Part shown: piece after piece, positions 23,041 to 32,769 of the stretch
Layout of the letters: each line of letters starts with the position of its first letter
Numbering within the stretch: the first letter of the stretch is position 1
Assembly (NCBI GenBank): GCA_037176845.1
Contig: JAYKXP010000030.1
Location: forward strand, 124,001-188,000
DNA from: Paramarasmius palmivorus
Taxonomy: Eukaryota > Basidiomycota > Agaricomycetes > Agaricales > Marasmiaceae
Reading direction: 5' to 3'
DNA: 64,000 bases
Translations under genes and position numbers: made by a program
The notes under the pieces: generated by a model
What the model saw: the letters and a program-made list of their open reading frames with translations, nothing else
Databases searched by the model: none
Told to the model about the DNA's origin: nothing

Positions 23041-23520
23041 CGCTTGATGCAAGGGCGTCAATGCTACGAGATGTCGCTAACAATGAGCGACAGGATGTGC
23101 GGAAGGAAGAGAGGGGACGAAAGAAGGGCAAGGGATAGCGAGAATGTGTGTGGAAAGACGTGGGGGTGAAGGATGGGGAAATGAATAGCTCATATCTTCT
23201 GTCAAAGGCTGGTAAATTGTCGTGCTGTACCGTGGTCTAGCTGGCTGATAGAGCATCAAGAACAAGTAGGCGTATGAAGCGTGGTCCGTAATGGTGTTGG
23301 TCATCTTCGAATTCGATTCCAGTACCCATTCCATCCAGAATCCAGATACAGGGCCAATCGACGGACATGGGCGTCTGGAATAGGTCGTCCACCTTCCGCT
23401 CTACAATCGGGGCAGCCGCGTGAGTGCAAGCGCGCAAATACATGTGACTCGGGCCCGAAAATTGATGTGCGCCCGCACACATACCTTCAACTGTAGATTC
23501 AAGTCCCAAGATTTTTTAGT
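23041..23520 (-). repeat. 5' flank (P) shared by the NACHT copies
   Basis: This segment resembles 51593-51910 and 63263-63680. The part at 23310-23400 encodes, on the minus strand, a VDDLFQTPMSVDWPCIWILD block that recurs at 63590-63670 with few changes. It may be a leftover upstream exon or gene end carried in the duplicated unit. No complete gene is seen. Confidence 0.55.
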
Positions 23521-23764
23521 TGCAGTACGTCAAAGATACATAAAAAATATCAAATATCAAATAGAAATATAGCATTCGTGTGATAATTCGGGACCGGTAA
23601 GCAGGCAGTGCCACTGATCACACGGTTCACCGGACCTTTGCCTTTGACCATGCCTAAAACGACGACCGTAGTAGAGAGTGGGTGAGGTACAACGAATTCC
23701 AGAGGTACGTGTCGAGCTGATGTGACGAGAGTGTTGGAATGTTTGATAATCTGCATAGCAGGAG

Positions 23765-24733
23765 TAGGGCATACGGCCATGGTTCATAGGAACCTTCATC
23801 AAGATAATACCGGGACGACGGGTCATATGCTCCGTCACCTCTATCCTCTATGATATTATTGAAAGATGCATCTGGAGATACGAGAGAAGGTAGTTCGGGT
23901 TGGAATTGTTGGGCTGGGTCGTACTTGACCCAGAATAGGTCACAGTTCACTGGAGCGATGCTGAAGGTGATACGAGGAGGACGGGTCACATAAACTGTTC
24001 ATCGTAAGTCATACAATTTGTACTCGAATTTCGTTGAATGACATTTATATAATGTAGGTCATCATTGAGGAGTCAAAGGCATCTCAGACCATTCGTTTTC
24101 TTGCTGCTTAGGCGACGGTTCATATGGGTCATGGTGGAGGTCAGGGATCGACGACGGTTCATATACTCCGTCACCTTTATCCCCTCCGATGTTATTCGAA
24201 GATGCATCTGGAGGTACGAGAGAAGGTTGGCTGGGGTGGAGTTGCTGGGCTGGGTCAAGTACGACCCAGAATAGGTCACAGTTCACAGGAGCAATGCCGG
24301 AGGTGCTATGAGGGCGATGGGTCACCTAAACTGTTCATCGTAAGTCATACAATTCGTACCGGCATTTTGTTGAATGACTTTTGGTAGTGAATACCATCGA
24401 AGAACGTTCTTTTTTTTTGCTGCCTAGGCGACGGTTCATATGGGTCATGGTGGAGGTCAGGGATCAACGACGGTTCATATACTCCGTCATCTTTATCCTC
24501 TTCGATGTTATCCGAAGATGCATCTGAAGGTACCAGAGAAGGTAGCTTGGGTTGGAATTGTTGGGCTGGGTCGTAGTTGGCCCCGAATAGGTCACAGTTC
24601 ATGGGAGCGGTGCCGGAGGTGATACGAGGCTGACAGGTCACATAAACTGTTCATCGTAAGTCATATAATTCGTACTCGCATTTCGTTGAATGACTTTTGG
24701 TAGTGAATACCATCGAAGAACGTTCTTTTTCTT
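23765..24733 (-). repeat. Three-unit tandem repeat (~316-340 bp), possibly coding on minus strand
   Basis: Three units begin near 23765, 24106 and 24422. Each contains GGTTCATA-type motifs, a GATGCATCTG...GAGAGAAGGT block, GGTCACAGTTCA and CATAAACTGTTCATCGTAAG. On the minus strand all three units translate to alike peptides (APVNCDLFWV...DPAQQ...PSLVPPDASSNNI...VYEPS...DPYEPSP). Conservation of the frame suggests former or present coding repeats, but each unit ends in a different way and no full gene was built. Units 2 and 3 are the most alike. Confidence 0.7.
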
Positions 24734-25376
24734 GCATATCTCTCTTCTTTGACTAAGGGTAAACGGTTCCAATGAACCCTGCTGCCTGGCCTAACGACAA
24801 TAGTTCGGATGAACTGTGTCGTACATCTCACTCCAGCCATTCCAATCCTTCTCTATATAGCCCATTTTCATTGTCGAAGATGATCTATGCAGCTTCACAC
24901 GGCGACTCAGCACTTGGATCGAGACTCGATCATGGTTCTAACGACCTGTCACCGTACTCTGAAGCCGTGGACAGTTTATATGAGCCATCACATCTAAATC
25001 CCATAACCAAGTACGTGCTGGCTGTCTTGTCCTGTGCACAAACTAATTCATTGCTTTAGCTCCCTTCCTCGACTGGCTTTGCGTTCCGTTTTTCAAGACG
25101 ATCACGAGAATAGCCGCTACAGTTTGTCTAAACTGTGACCTTTGTGTCGACCCACTGCACTCTTTCTCAAGCGCCAATACCTGAACATATCGAATAAATC
25201 TTTGTACGATCAGCCCGAAACCATTCAGGCGAGAGACTCGCGACGGCCTTCATGACCCGTCACTGTGTGGCACCTGCCTTGACGGTTCAGGTAACCCACG
25301 AGTCCGTCCGCCATTCAATTCACGCTAACTACATTCAACGTCTCCTCGAACCCTGCAACTCATAGCCTTTTGTGCG
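24734..25376. other. No supported gene
   Basis: There is an open stretch from ATG 24772 (+) of 95 codons with a Ser-rich product, but it has no splice partner or recognisable domain, so it is left uncalled. The rest shows nothing clear. Confidence 0.35.
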
Positions 25377-25381
25377 AAAAA
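25377..25381 (-). terminator. T5 tract, possible Pol III terminator
   Basis: Five T on the minus strand lie 12 bases beyond the hairpin 25393-25438 and about 70 bases beyond the tRNA-like gene. This is a minimal RNA polymerase III stop. Confidence 0.4.
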
Positions 25382-25392
25382 GGCCCCCGCCA

Positions 25393-25438
25393 GCACCGAG
25401 TGTCGTACTCCTCCGAAGGAGTTTCAGACACTCGGTGC
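25393..25438 (-). ncRNA. Strong two-stage hairpin downstream of a tRNA-like gene
   Basis: On the minus strand GCACCGAGTGTC pairs perfectly with GACACTCGGTGC (12 bp). An unequal internal loop follows (TGAA versus AC), then ACTCCT paired with AGGAGT around a TCGG loop. It sits between the tRNA-like 3' end (25451) and a T5 tract, so it could be the trailer of a Pol III transcript. A small inverted-repeat insertion is the alternative. Confidence 0.5.
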
Positions 25439-25450
25439 GGCGGATTGCCA

Positions 25451-25536
25451 TGCATAAGGCAGGAGTTGAACCTGCACCCGCGTCATTCAGCATTAATTGC
25501 CTAATCACGCCGTGCATACCACTACACCACATATGC
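25451..25536 (-). tRNA. tRNA-like gene, isotype not assigned, possibly intron-containing or degenerate
   Basis: On the minus strand a 7-bp acceptor helix forms with one mismatch (GCATATG / CTTATGC) plus a discriminator A. A D-arm with the A-box-like TGGTGTAGTGG and a perfect T-arm (GCAGG TTCAACT CCTGC, a B-box match) are present. The anticodon arm closes GCGT with ACGC around an oversized loop of ~24 nt, which would require an intron or indicates decay. The anticodon could not be fixed with confidence. Confidence 0.5.
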
Positions 25537-26692
25537 CTGGTATGTAGTCTATTTTCACATCGCTATGTCGCTGACTTGTGCACGTTGTCAGAGCAAGCTC
25601 GCCTCTTTGCATACGTTTATTACCCTCTCTCAAACTCAAACATCGATGGCGCTCCCGCTCAATATCGACTGGTTAAAGAATTTCATTCTGACACTCCCGG
25701 CTTTGCCAAGGTAAACATACTCTTTCATGTGCTTCTCTCGAGACTGACCATGATATAGGAATTCTATCGGGCTGAATACAGCTTCAATTCAGGATCTGGA
25801 ATCCAAGATAAATGAGGCCGCCATGCAGTTGAAGAACATCCGCGATTGTGGAGGCATTGGTGGATTGGATGATGGCGAATATTCTCGACTTCACAACGCA
25901 CTAGTCCAATATCAACAACGACTTCGATCATATTCATCCCCTCTTCATCGATGTCCTCCCAACGTTCTCGCAAACATCCTGGAGCACTACTCCCCTAGTA
26001 CTCAAGTCGACGATTTTTGTCCCAACATCTACGATCCTATTCCAAACATCCAGTGTCCCTTGCTCACTGTGATGACACGGGTATCATTCAGACTCTACTG
26101 CGAAGTTACCGGCAACCCTCGATTATTCAGCAACATACGCCTTCGTCGTAAAGCTCACTGCGGTGAACACCACCCCGTAGTGAGGGAGCACATCACTAAG
26201 CTCCTCGAGCTAGCTGGTTCGCACCAACTACACGTTATCATCGAATTCATCGAACCCTACGCGGTGCCCAGTCACTTCCATCCAGATGCTGTCAAGGATC
26301 GCATCTCGGGGTGTCCCTCCATGGTTCAACTGAAGTCGAAACCATGGAGAGCCTTCACATACCTTGGGGCTTCATCCCCTTGGGTAGCAACAATCTTAGA
26401 TGACAAGGCTATGTTCCCCGATCCAATCACTCATTCTACGACCATCCTAGAAATGAGTGACATTGTGGGCCTCCCGTATTTTTTGAACATTCTCAAAACC
26501 AACATCCCGCTCCAGCACCTCACAATCCGGGTCTTCCACGACACCCTTAACCAGAATGACCGTACCAATGTCGAATTTCCCTCGACCTTGAAATCCCTCG
26601 ACATCACATCTGGCGTCAACACTGCCCTGTTCATTCTCCGCAGCGCCCGTTCGCCGACGCTGAGCGCCGCGGTGACACTGTTGAGGGGCCCG

Positions 26693-26697
26693 GGTTG
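26693..26697 (+). repeat. Target site duplication GGTTG (left)
   Basis: GGTTG precedes the left copia LTR and is repeated at 31039-31043 after the right LTR. Confidence 0.95.
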
Positions 26698-27029
26698 TGT
26701 TGGAAATATAGAACGTTTATATTTACATATGCATGCCACATCTTAGAATATCTCTTGACCCGCTCGTATCATTTTGTCTAACCCACTTACTTACAGAAAG
26801 CCACACAAAGCCACAGTTATTTCTATCGCGTCTATACTTGTGCTATTAGGTTTATCTTTCATCCCTTACTCATGTATAAAAGCTAGACAGAAAACCTACA
26901 TACAACATCGAATCGAATCACATCAGTTCATCACTTGGTTCTATCTCAAGGCCTCTGGTCATCTGCTATCGTTTATTCGCGCTTACCTGCGCTATCGCTG
27001 CTAACAGAGTTCAATCTAAAACTCTGACA
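26698..27029 (+). repeat. Left LTR of copia-derived element
   Basis: The 332-bp direct repeat matches 30707-31038. A TATA box (TATAAAAG) lies at about 26875-26882. Confidence 0.95.
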
Positions 27030-27212
27030 GGTTATGGGCCCCGGTCTATAAACCTTAGCCGAACCAGAGTAATACCGATTTCATATTGGTATAGTGGCGA
27101 GTTTGGGACGCCGTAATATCCCCAAGGAACAAGAACCAAGATCGAATATCGATTGGCGAGCAGGGACGCCGGAATATCCCCTACCCAAAGCAAAGGACTA
27201 TTGGACTAGTGT

Positions 27213-27692
27213 ATGTCCGATAGAGGAAGCCGTTATCAATCCAGAAGCGGTACCCCAGTATCAGGAACATTCGACCCAGAACAAATATTACGAGGATCTA
27301 GGAATCCCAGCAGGAATCCTAGCAGGCAACCTACACCAGTAGGCAGTAGAACAGGCAGTCCATCGGGACAGCAACAGAGCATATCATCACATCCAGAGAG
27401 AAACCCATCACGTATACCTTCTAGGAGACAGAGTCCAGTTGGAGGATTACACACGCCACCAGCATCTTCCGCACAACCCACACTTCGAACAGATTTAATC
27501 TGTGTTCATTGGCCACATCAGTTCAACGTCGACGAACTACGAGATTGTTACTTAGATCTCAACAAACGGAAGTGGGAACTTTGCGAAGAACAACCGTGTC
27601 CAAACAGAAGAAATCGAGTCAGGACTCCAAAGGAAGCGTTATTAGTTGGAAATTTTAGGGATTGTGACGATCACAACGAAACAGTAGTTTGA
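27213..27692 (+). CDS. Copia Gag, N-terminal part before an in-frame TGA
   Basis: The frame runs from ATG 27213 (MSDRGSRYQSRSGTPVSG) to TGA 27690-27692 and encodes 159 aa. It is rich in Ser/Pro/Arg, with an SRNPSRNPSRQP repeat, followed by a segment with paired Cys (LCEEQPCPNRR). It is in the same frame as the main ORF downstream, and the 384 bp after the TGA are also open. The stop therefore splits what would be one frame of about 1150 codons. Either the stop is read through, or it is a mutation, or translation restarts at 28077. Confidence 0.55.
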   Translation: MSDRGSRYQSRSGTPVSGTFDPEQILRGSRNPSRNPSRQPTPVGSRTGSPSGQQQSISSHPERNPSRIPSRRQSPVGGLHTPPASSAQPTLRTDLICVHWPHQFNVDELRDCYLDLNKRKWELCEEQPCPNRRNRVRTPKEALLVGNFRDCDDHNETVV

Positions 27693-28076
27693 GGAAACGT
27701 CCTACGAACAACAGTACCAGAACCACAACCATTAGTATTCCCACCAGCGGGAACATCAGCTTCACAGGAAGAAACCGTTGAAGAAGAAACCAAACTTGCT
27801 GAAGAGTTTGATCAGGAAACCGAACTTGCTGAAGAGTTCGAAAAAGGATTAGGATTTGCTGAAGAATCCGATAAAGAAGAACAGGACTCAGAACAGGAAT
27901 CAGCAGCTGAAACTGATAAACCTGTATCTGACGAAGAGAAAGGAACACCCGACGAAGAAGAGAAGGATGATCAACCAGAATCGCCCAGCATAGGTCCCAA
28001 ACCCAAACCGAGAACACCATCTCCCAAGAGACCACCAAAGGAAGAATCATTTGATTCAGACGAAGAAGAAGACAAC

Positions 28077-30662
28077 ATGTCTAAAGCAGTCAAAGCATTT
28101 GCCGAATGCACCAAGTTAAAGGACGATGGTTCAAACTGGGGCATGTGGGCAATGCGTGTAGAACGTGCAGCAAAGTCGATAGGGTATGGGAAATACCTGA
28201 CTACTGCACAAGAAGGAGACGCAGATGCCGATCTCATGAATGCAATTATTGGAAGATTGCCGGATACTATTCTTCGAAGATATCGAAATGCGGAGACATC
28301 ACAAGAACTATGGACAGGATTAAAGAAGGATTACGACACGAAAAATCCTTTGACAGAAGCACACCTGGAACACAAGCTCTACAATCTATCTTGCAACGAC
28401 GTTGGCAAAGTCAATGAGCATATTGACGAACTCCTCAATATCCGAAACGAACTCACATCACGAAACATCACTATTTCGGATGACCAGTTCAAGAATGCAT
28501 TAATTGCATCAGTTCCCCAATCATTAAATTCAACAATCACAGCTGTCATGACCGTATACAGTGAATCAAACAAGGATTTAACTGTTGACAAGCTGATTGC
28601 TGCTATTCGAGCTGAAGCAAACGGACAAGCAATGCGCCGAGGCAAAGTCAAGAAGGAGGAAGCCAACTATTCCCGAGATCATTCCAATAATAGAGGCCGA
28701 GGATTTAATAGCCGAGGAAGAGGCCGGAGATTTAATGATCGTCAGGGCGGAGATAGAGATCGCAAGGAGATCACATGTTTCAGATGTCAAGGAAAAGGAC
28801 ATATCGCCGCAAAATGTGCTACAAAGCCAAAATCCAGGAAATCGGATGATGAATCCGAGGATAAAGAGAAGTCCAAGCAAGCTAAAGATAGCCAATCATG
28901 GCGAAAAGGCAAAGAGAAGGCAAGCAGTACCAAGGAAAGTGCTGTTAAAGCGATGGAAGAAGAAATATGGGAAGAAGGCACATGGTTAGCCAGGGAAATC
29001 CGAGCAGTGGAACAGTTTAATCCACCAAGAGAATGGTTTTACGATGAAGAATTCGGAACCAAGGAAATTGAAGAGAAATCCGAGGAAACAGCATACATGG
29101 CCGTGGAAATGCACACCACCATGGCCACAATGGTCGATTTACAGACCCCGATTGACAGCAAAATCATCATGGGCAGAGAAGATCGAGTGGATTCTCAACA
29201 AGACGAAGCAGAACAGTTCCAAGACTGCCAGCAAAACTCCTATAAAAGCAAAGAGGAATATCGAGAACCAGCATCACCAGTACTCATCCCATCTACCGCT
29301 GTCAAAGCAACCTCATCTCTAAACTCATCCTCATCTCTTAACATCGACATGTACAACAACGAGAACAGCTGGAAAGGTTACTACGAAAGCGAACCTTGGC
29401 CATGCCCCCCAGTCGTCAACCGAACCCTCAAAGGCGAACTTGCTCATGACTATTTCGTCGGGTATCAGACCTATGACCCCAACTGCGAAGCCGGTACTTG
29501 CCACACACCCAAGACGAGTGATCGCACCGTCATTGGAGTAGTCCAGACCGTCAGCGACTTCTTAGACGAAGGATTCGAGCACGTCACCATTGACCATAGG
29601 GTATGCCGATTGTGTTACAACAGTGCCAATCGTACCTTTATGGGGGAGAAAGTTGTTAGCAGGTGGTTGATCGAAGAGCCAGGCAAGAAGGAACACGTAG
29701 ACGTCGCCGCCGCCTACAATGATATCTGGGCACAGGCAAAGGAAGAAAGGGATAGTGCGCAAATGGCTACGGAGAAGTTCGAAGAGGAGGAGGGGGTAGT
29801 CAAATTCGTATTTGACAGCGCCGCATCCTCCCATATGACTCCTTACCGAAACGGTATCACCGAACGCCAGTCCATCACTCACAGACCCATCGGTACACCA
29901 GAAGGAACCACATTCGCCGTCGAGAAAGGCAACTGCACTGTGTACACCACCAACAATTTCCAGTGGCACACGATCGTACTCGCCGACTGTCTACTCGTCC
30001 CGAAATTCAGACACACGTTGATATCTATCAGTAAACTCACCGAGGACGGTTACGAAGTCATTTTCAGTGGCGACAACATCAGGATTCACAAAGGTTGGGA
30101 ATGCATTTTGGACATACCAAAGAAAGACGGTATCTATGCAGTGGAGGCTATAGCACACAAGCCAGGAGACCCTTTCCCAAGCCTAGTCGAACCCGATTCA
30201 CCCGAAATTCCAGCACTCATATCACTTCCTACCACACCAGAACCGGATCAGATCCCACTCGTCGAGGGGGAGCAAAAATCCAAATTCGAAGCTGATATCG
30301 ACAACGTCACCCAGGGAATCGACGAGATGGATCTAGATGGAAAAGGTTTAGGCACAATCAATCGGAAAATCAACAAGATCATTACGAAGATTGATGAGAT
30401 GCAGATCGAAAACGGAGATACATCGGCTAGAGGTGGACATAGAAGAGTCAGATTCCAGGAGGCTATTCGAACTGGAAAGAAGGACATTATCGCAGGACAA
30501 TCATCAGGCACCAGGACAGTAAAGAAACCGCGGGTATCCAATCACACAAACAACGACAACACTCGCAACTACAGGAACATCAAGAAGAACCGCAACGAGT
30601 CCAGACTCCGCCGGGTCAAACATCGCAACCTCCGCGGAGAATACTTCGACAATCTGGATTAG
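28077..30662 (+). CDS. Copia Gag-protease polyprotein lacking polymerase
   Basis: The ORF encodes 861 aa. Residues ~1-190 match the layout of copia Gag (UBN2-like; WGMWAMRVERAAKSIG ... LKKDYDTKNPLTEAHLEHKL). An Arg/Gly-rich stretch and a CCHC knuckle (CFRCQGKGHIAAKC) follow near residue 235. A long acidic linker has extra Cys pairs near residue 465-525. The protease has a VFDSAASSHMT active-site motif near residue 583 and a LLVPKFRHTLISISKL block typical of copia. After GIYAVEA, where the integrase zinc finger should begin, the protein is low complexity and ends in a basic tail. The start ATG lies inside a longer open frame, so translation may begin further upstream. Confidence 0.85.
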   Translation: MSKAVKAFAECTKLKDDGSNWGMWAMRVERAAKSIGYGKYLTTAQEGDADADLMNAIIGRLPDTILRRYRNAETSQELWTGLKKDYDTKNPLTEAHLEHKLYNLSCNDVGKVNEHIDELLNIRNELTSRNITISDDQFKNALIASVPQSLNSTITAVMTVYSESNKDLTVDKLIAAIRAEANGQAMRRGKVKKEEANYSRDHSNNRGRGFNSRGRGRRFNDRQGGDRDRKEITCFRCQGKGHIAAKCATKPKSRKSDDESEDKEKSKQAKDSQSWRKGKEKASSTKESAVKAMEEEIWEEGTWLAREIRAVEQFNPPREWFYDEEFGTKEIEEKSEETAYMAVEMHTTMATMVDLQTPIDSKIIMGREDRVDSQQDEAEQFQDCQQNSYKSKEEYREPASPVLIPSTAVKATSSLNSSSSLNIDMYNNENSWKGYYESEPWPCPPVVNRTLKGELAHDYFVGYQTYDPNCEAGTCHTPKTSDRTVIGVVQTVSDFLDEGFEHVTIDHRVCRLCYNSANRTFMGEKVVSRWLIEEPGKKEHVDVAAAYNDIWAQAKEERDSAQMATEKFEEEEGVVKFVFDSAASSHMTPYRNGITERQSITHRPIGTPEGTTFAVEKGNCTVYTTNNFQWHTIVLADCLLVPKFRHTLISISKLTEDGYEVIFSGDNIRIHKGWECILDIPKKDGIYAVEAIAHKPGDPFPSLVEPDSPEIPALISLPTTPEPDQIPLVEGEQKSKFEADIDNVTQGIDEMDLDGKGLGTINRKINKIITKIDEMQIENGDTSARGGHRRVRFQEAIRTGKKDIIAGQSSGTRTVKKPRVSNHTNNDNTRNYRNIKKNRNESRLRRVKHRNLRGEYFDNLD

Positions 30663-30706
30663 AGTCAAACCTCAGATCATTCCATAATCAAAGGTTTGAG
30701 GGGGAG

Positions 30707-31038
30707 TGTTGGAAATATAGAACGTTTATATTTACATATGCATGCCACATCTTAGAATATCTCTTGACCCGCTCGTATCATTTTGTCTAACCCACTTACT
30801 TACAGAAAGCCACACAAAGCCACAGTTATTTCTATCGCGTCTATACTTGTGCTATTAGGTTTATCTTTCATCCCTTACTCATGTATAAAAGCTAGACAGA
30901 AAACCTACATACAACATCGAATCGAATCACATCAGTTCATCACTTGGTTCTATCTCAAGGCCTCTGGTCATCTGCTATCGTTTATTCGCGCTTACCTGCG
31001 CTATCGCTGCTAACAGAGTTCAATCTAAAACTCTGACA
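30707..31038 (+). repeat. Right LTR of copia-derived element
   Basis: This is the identical partner of 26698-27029. It is followed by GGTTG at 31039-31043. Confidence 0.95.
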
Positions 31039-31413
31039 GGTTGGATATTATGGGACGACCACAAGTATCTTCCGTACACATTTGGCGGTCTTCAGTCACT
31101 GGAAATCACCGATATAAGTGATGCCCTAGGCTATCTTCTCCACTCGTCCAAAGCTCCCGATCTCCAGAGCTTGACAATCTATTGCTGTCCCGTAGCCAGC
31201 CAATTCGCCAAGAGGTATTCGGCAGAAATTAACTCATTTCTGGGTCGCCAGGGGTCGCTGAAGGAGGTCAATATCTTCAACGCCCCTGAGCAAGGCAACT
31301 ATATTAGTCCCAATTCCGTCCAGGTTAACCATCGCTTCACGCTTATTGCCAAGCCCGAAGAACCGGAACATGCATCCAATACCTCGGTTCATCGGGGAAA
31401 CCCAAGCCATTAG

Positions 31414-31885
31414 TGTCTGCGTGTACTCAACAAACTTGAAGAATACAATGATGGTCAGTCTGTATATTTGTCTAACTACTTCATGCTAATGTCTCCGTAG
31501 ATTCTGCGGACTACAGCTAGTGTTATTTATGTGGAATGTACTACGCGGCGGGAAAGACTGTTGACATCTGCGATGTTGACACGCTGTCATCGCATATGCT
31601 CTATTCTTGTAAGGGCATGCGGTGAGCTTCTAACACCGCCAGGGCTTTTGTTTTGGTTCTTTCTTTGTAACGGTTTACCCATCTGGCCAAGACTGAAAAA
31701 ATAACGAACAGATATGTATGGTAGTAACGAATGTCATGAACAGCAAATACAGAAATTTCACAGTCCCGCTCCAAACTCATCCGGAGCTTGCCAAGACGTA
31801 TCATGTATGTGGCGAACGTAGGTAATAACGAGAGAACGACAACATTACAAACGGATATCATGGAACGATGGCAAAAAAACGACAA
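31414..31885. other. No supported gene; holds a decayed partial duplication
   Basis: Positions 31735-31800 repeat, with changes, the 3' coding end of the neighbouring gene (31886-31930), about 140 bp away. On the minus strand both read PDEF...GTVKFL. Nothing else is supported. Confidence 0.45.
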
Positions 31886-32565
31886 CTACAGAAATTTGAC
31901 TGTCCCGCACGCGAACTCGTCCGGGATGCTATTGCCCAAAAATAATCCCCTGTAAGAAGTATTAGAACAGACATATACTCTTGAAAACCATAGACATACG
32001 AAGAAATTGCCTCGAATATATCCTTTACCTCTCCCGCCTCGATAGATTGAGGTGTCATGCTCAAAGGGCAATATTTCACTACGAGCATTGGCCCCAACAC
32101 CTTCAAAGGTGTTTTCTTCATTTTCTTGGACCAAACAAACCAGAATCGATTCAAATCCGCTGGAACATGAAGGTACTTGCTCGATTGAGGATAGAGGTAT
32201 GCGCGGTATTGGACTTTGCGGTTCGTGACCTCCTCCTTCAAGAGGACGTCGAATTTGAGCGCTTGGATGCCTTTGAACGGGGGAAACCAGAAGTGTGTAA
32301 CTATGTCGTCGATATGGGGTTTGTAAGGGTCTTTAGGGCCGTAAAAAGGGACTTGGACGCAATGGACGTAGTGGCATCCTCGACCGAAGTATGCCCCAGT
32401 CACCTGGGCCGGCCATGGCTAAAGCAAAATAAAAATATGATCCTCGAGCATGCATATACTACTCACAATAGTAGCGTGCTTTCCTAAGAACTTCGCGAAG
32501 ACGTTGACCGAGCTCACGACGAGATCTGTGTCGGGCGCCTGAAGCATTCCGGGTGGTGTCGACAT
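31886..32565 (-). CDS. Unrecognised 193-aa protein, linked to the KDZ block
   Basis: Exons are 32467-32565, 32000-32418 and 31886-31949 (582 nt), with introns of 48 and 50 bp (GTGAGT...TTTAG and GTATGT...TACAG). The protein starts MSTPPGMLQAPDTDLVV and has a compact, aromatic-rich fold with few charged runs (YFGRGCHYVHCVQVPFYGP, THFWFPPFKGIQALKFDVLL, NRFWFVWSKKM). It looks like a globular domain, not low complexity. No family is recognised. It ends SIPDEFACGTVKFL. It lies 204 bp downstream of the next minus-strand gene and in the same direction. Confidence 0.6.
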
Positions 32566-32769
32566 GGATGGTGGGAGTAGAAGACAAAAAGTACACGTCG
32601 TTAACCTCACTCCTTATATCTACTATTTACCATGGTTTATGTGAGCTGCTTGAAGAGGGGGAAAGACGGGACGCGTGATGAATTCGTCCCAGTGACATTC
32701 GGGATAGAAATAATCAAATACAGCAGTCACTACAAAACAAGTCTTTAAATAAACTAATCTTGCAAACTT

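Larger units (their letters stand above)
26698..31038 (+). mobile_element. Copia-derived non-autonomous LTR element (gag-protease only)
   Basis: Two 332-bp LTRs (TGTTGG...TGACA) appear identical by eye, and a perfect 5-bp target duplication flanks the element, so insertion was recent. The internal 3.7 kb has a copia-type Gag with zinc knuckle and a protease motif. The ORF then ends without GAG-pre-integrase, integrase, RT or RNase H. A purine tract (GAGGGGGAG) precedes the right LTR. It must be mobilised in trans by a full copia element. Confidence 0.93.
25565..31413 (+). pseudogene. F-box/LRR-like gene split by a copia-derived element
   Basis: The gene starts at ATG 25565 (MSLTCARCQSK). A 48-bp intron (25711-25758) joins in frame to exon 2 at 25759, which runs into the insertion at 26697. 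Coding resumes at 31044 and ends at TAG 31411-31413. Leaving out the insertion and one copy of its GGTTG duplication, the exons total 1455 nt, exactly 485 codons with no stop. A coiled-coil-like segment (LESKINEAAMQLKNI) precedes an F-box-like patch (HRCPPNVLANILEHY), and an LRR-like region follows (LKSLDIT, LQSLEITDI, LQSLTIY). This is the layout of Agaricomycete F-box proteins, which are substrate receptors of SCF ubiquitin ligases by family knowledge. The insertion should truncate the protein. Confidence 0.8.

Noticed and set aside
26774..27004. 76-aa ORF in the copia LTR, repeated at 30783
   Set aside because: Identity reflects LTR identity, and the ORF overlaps the TATA box region, so it is not a gene.
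27236..28050. Leu/Val-rich minus-strand ORFs opposite copia gag
   Set aside because: They are shadows of the acidic and Ser/Pro-rich gag coding on the + strand.
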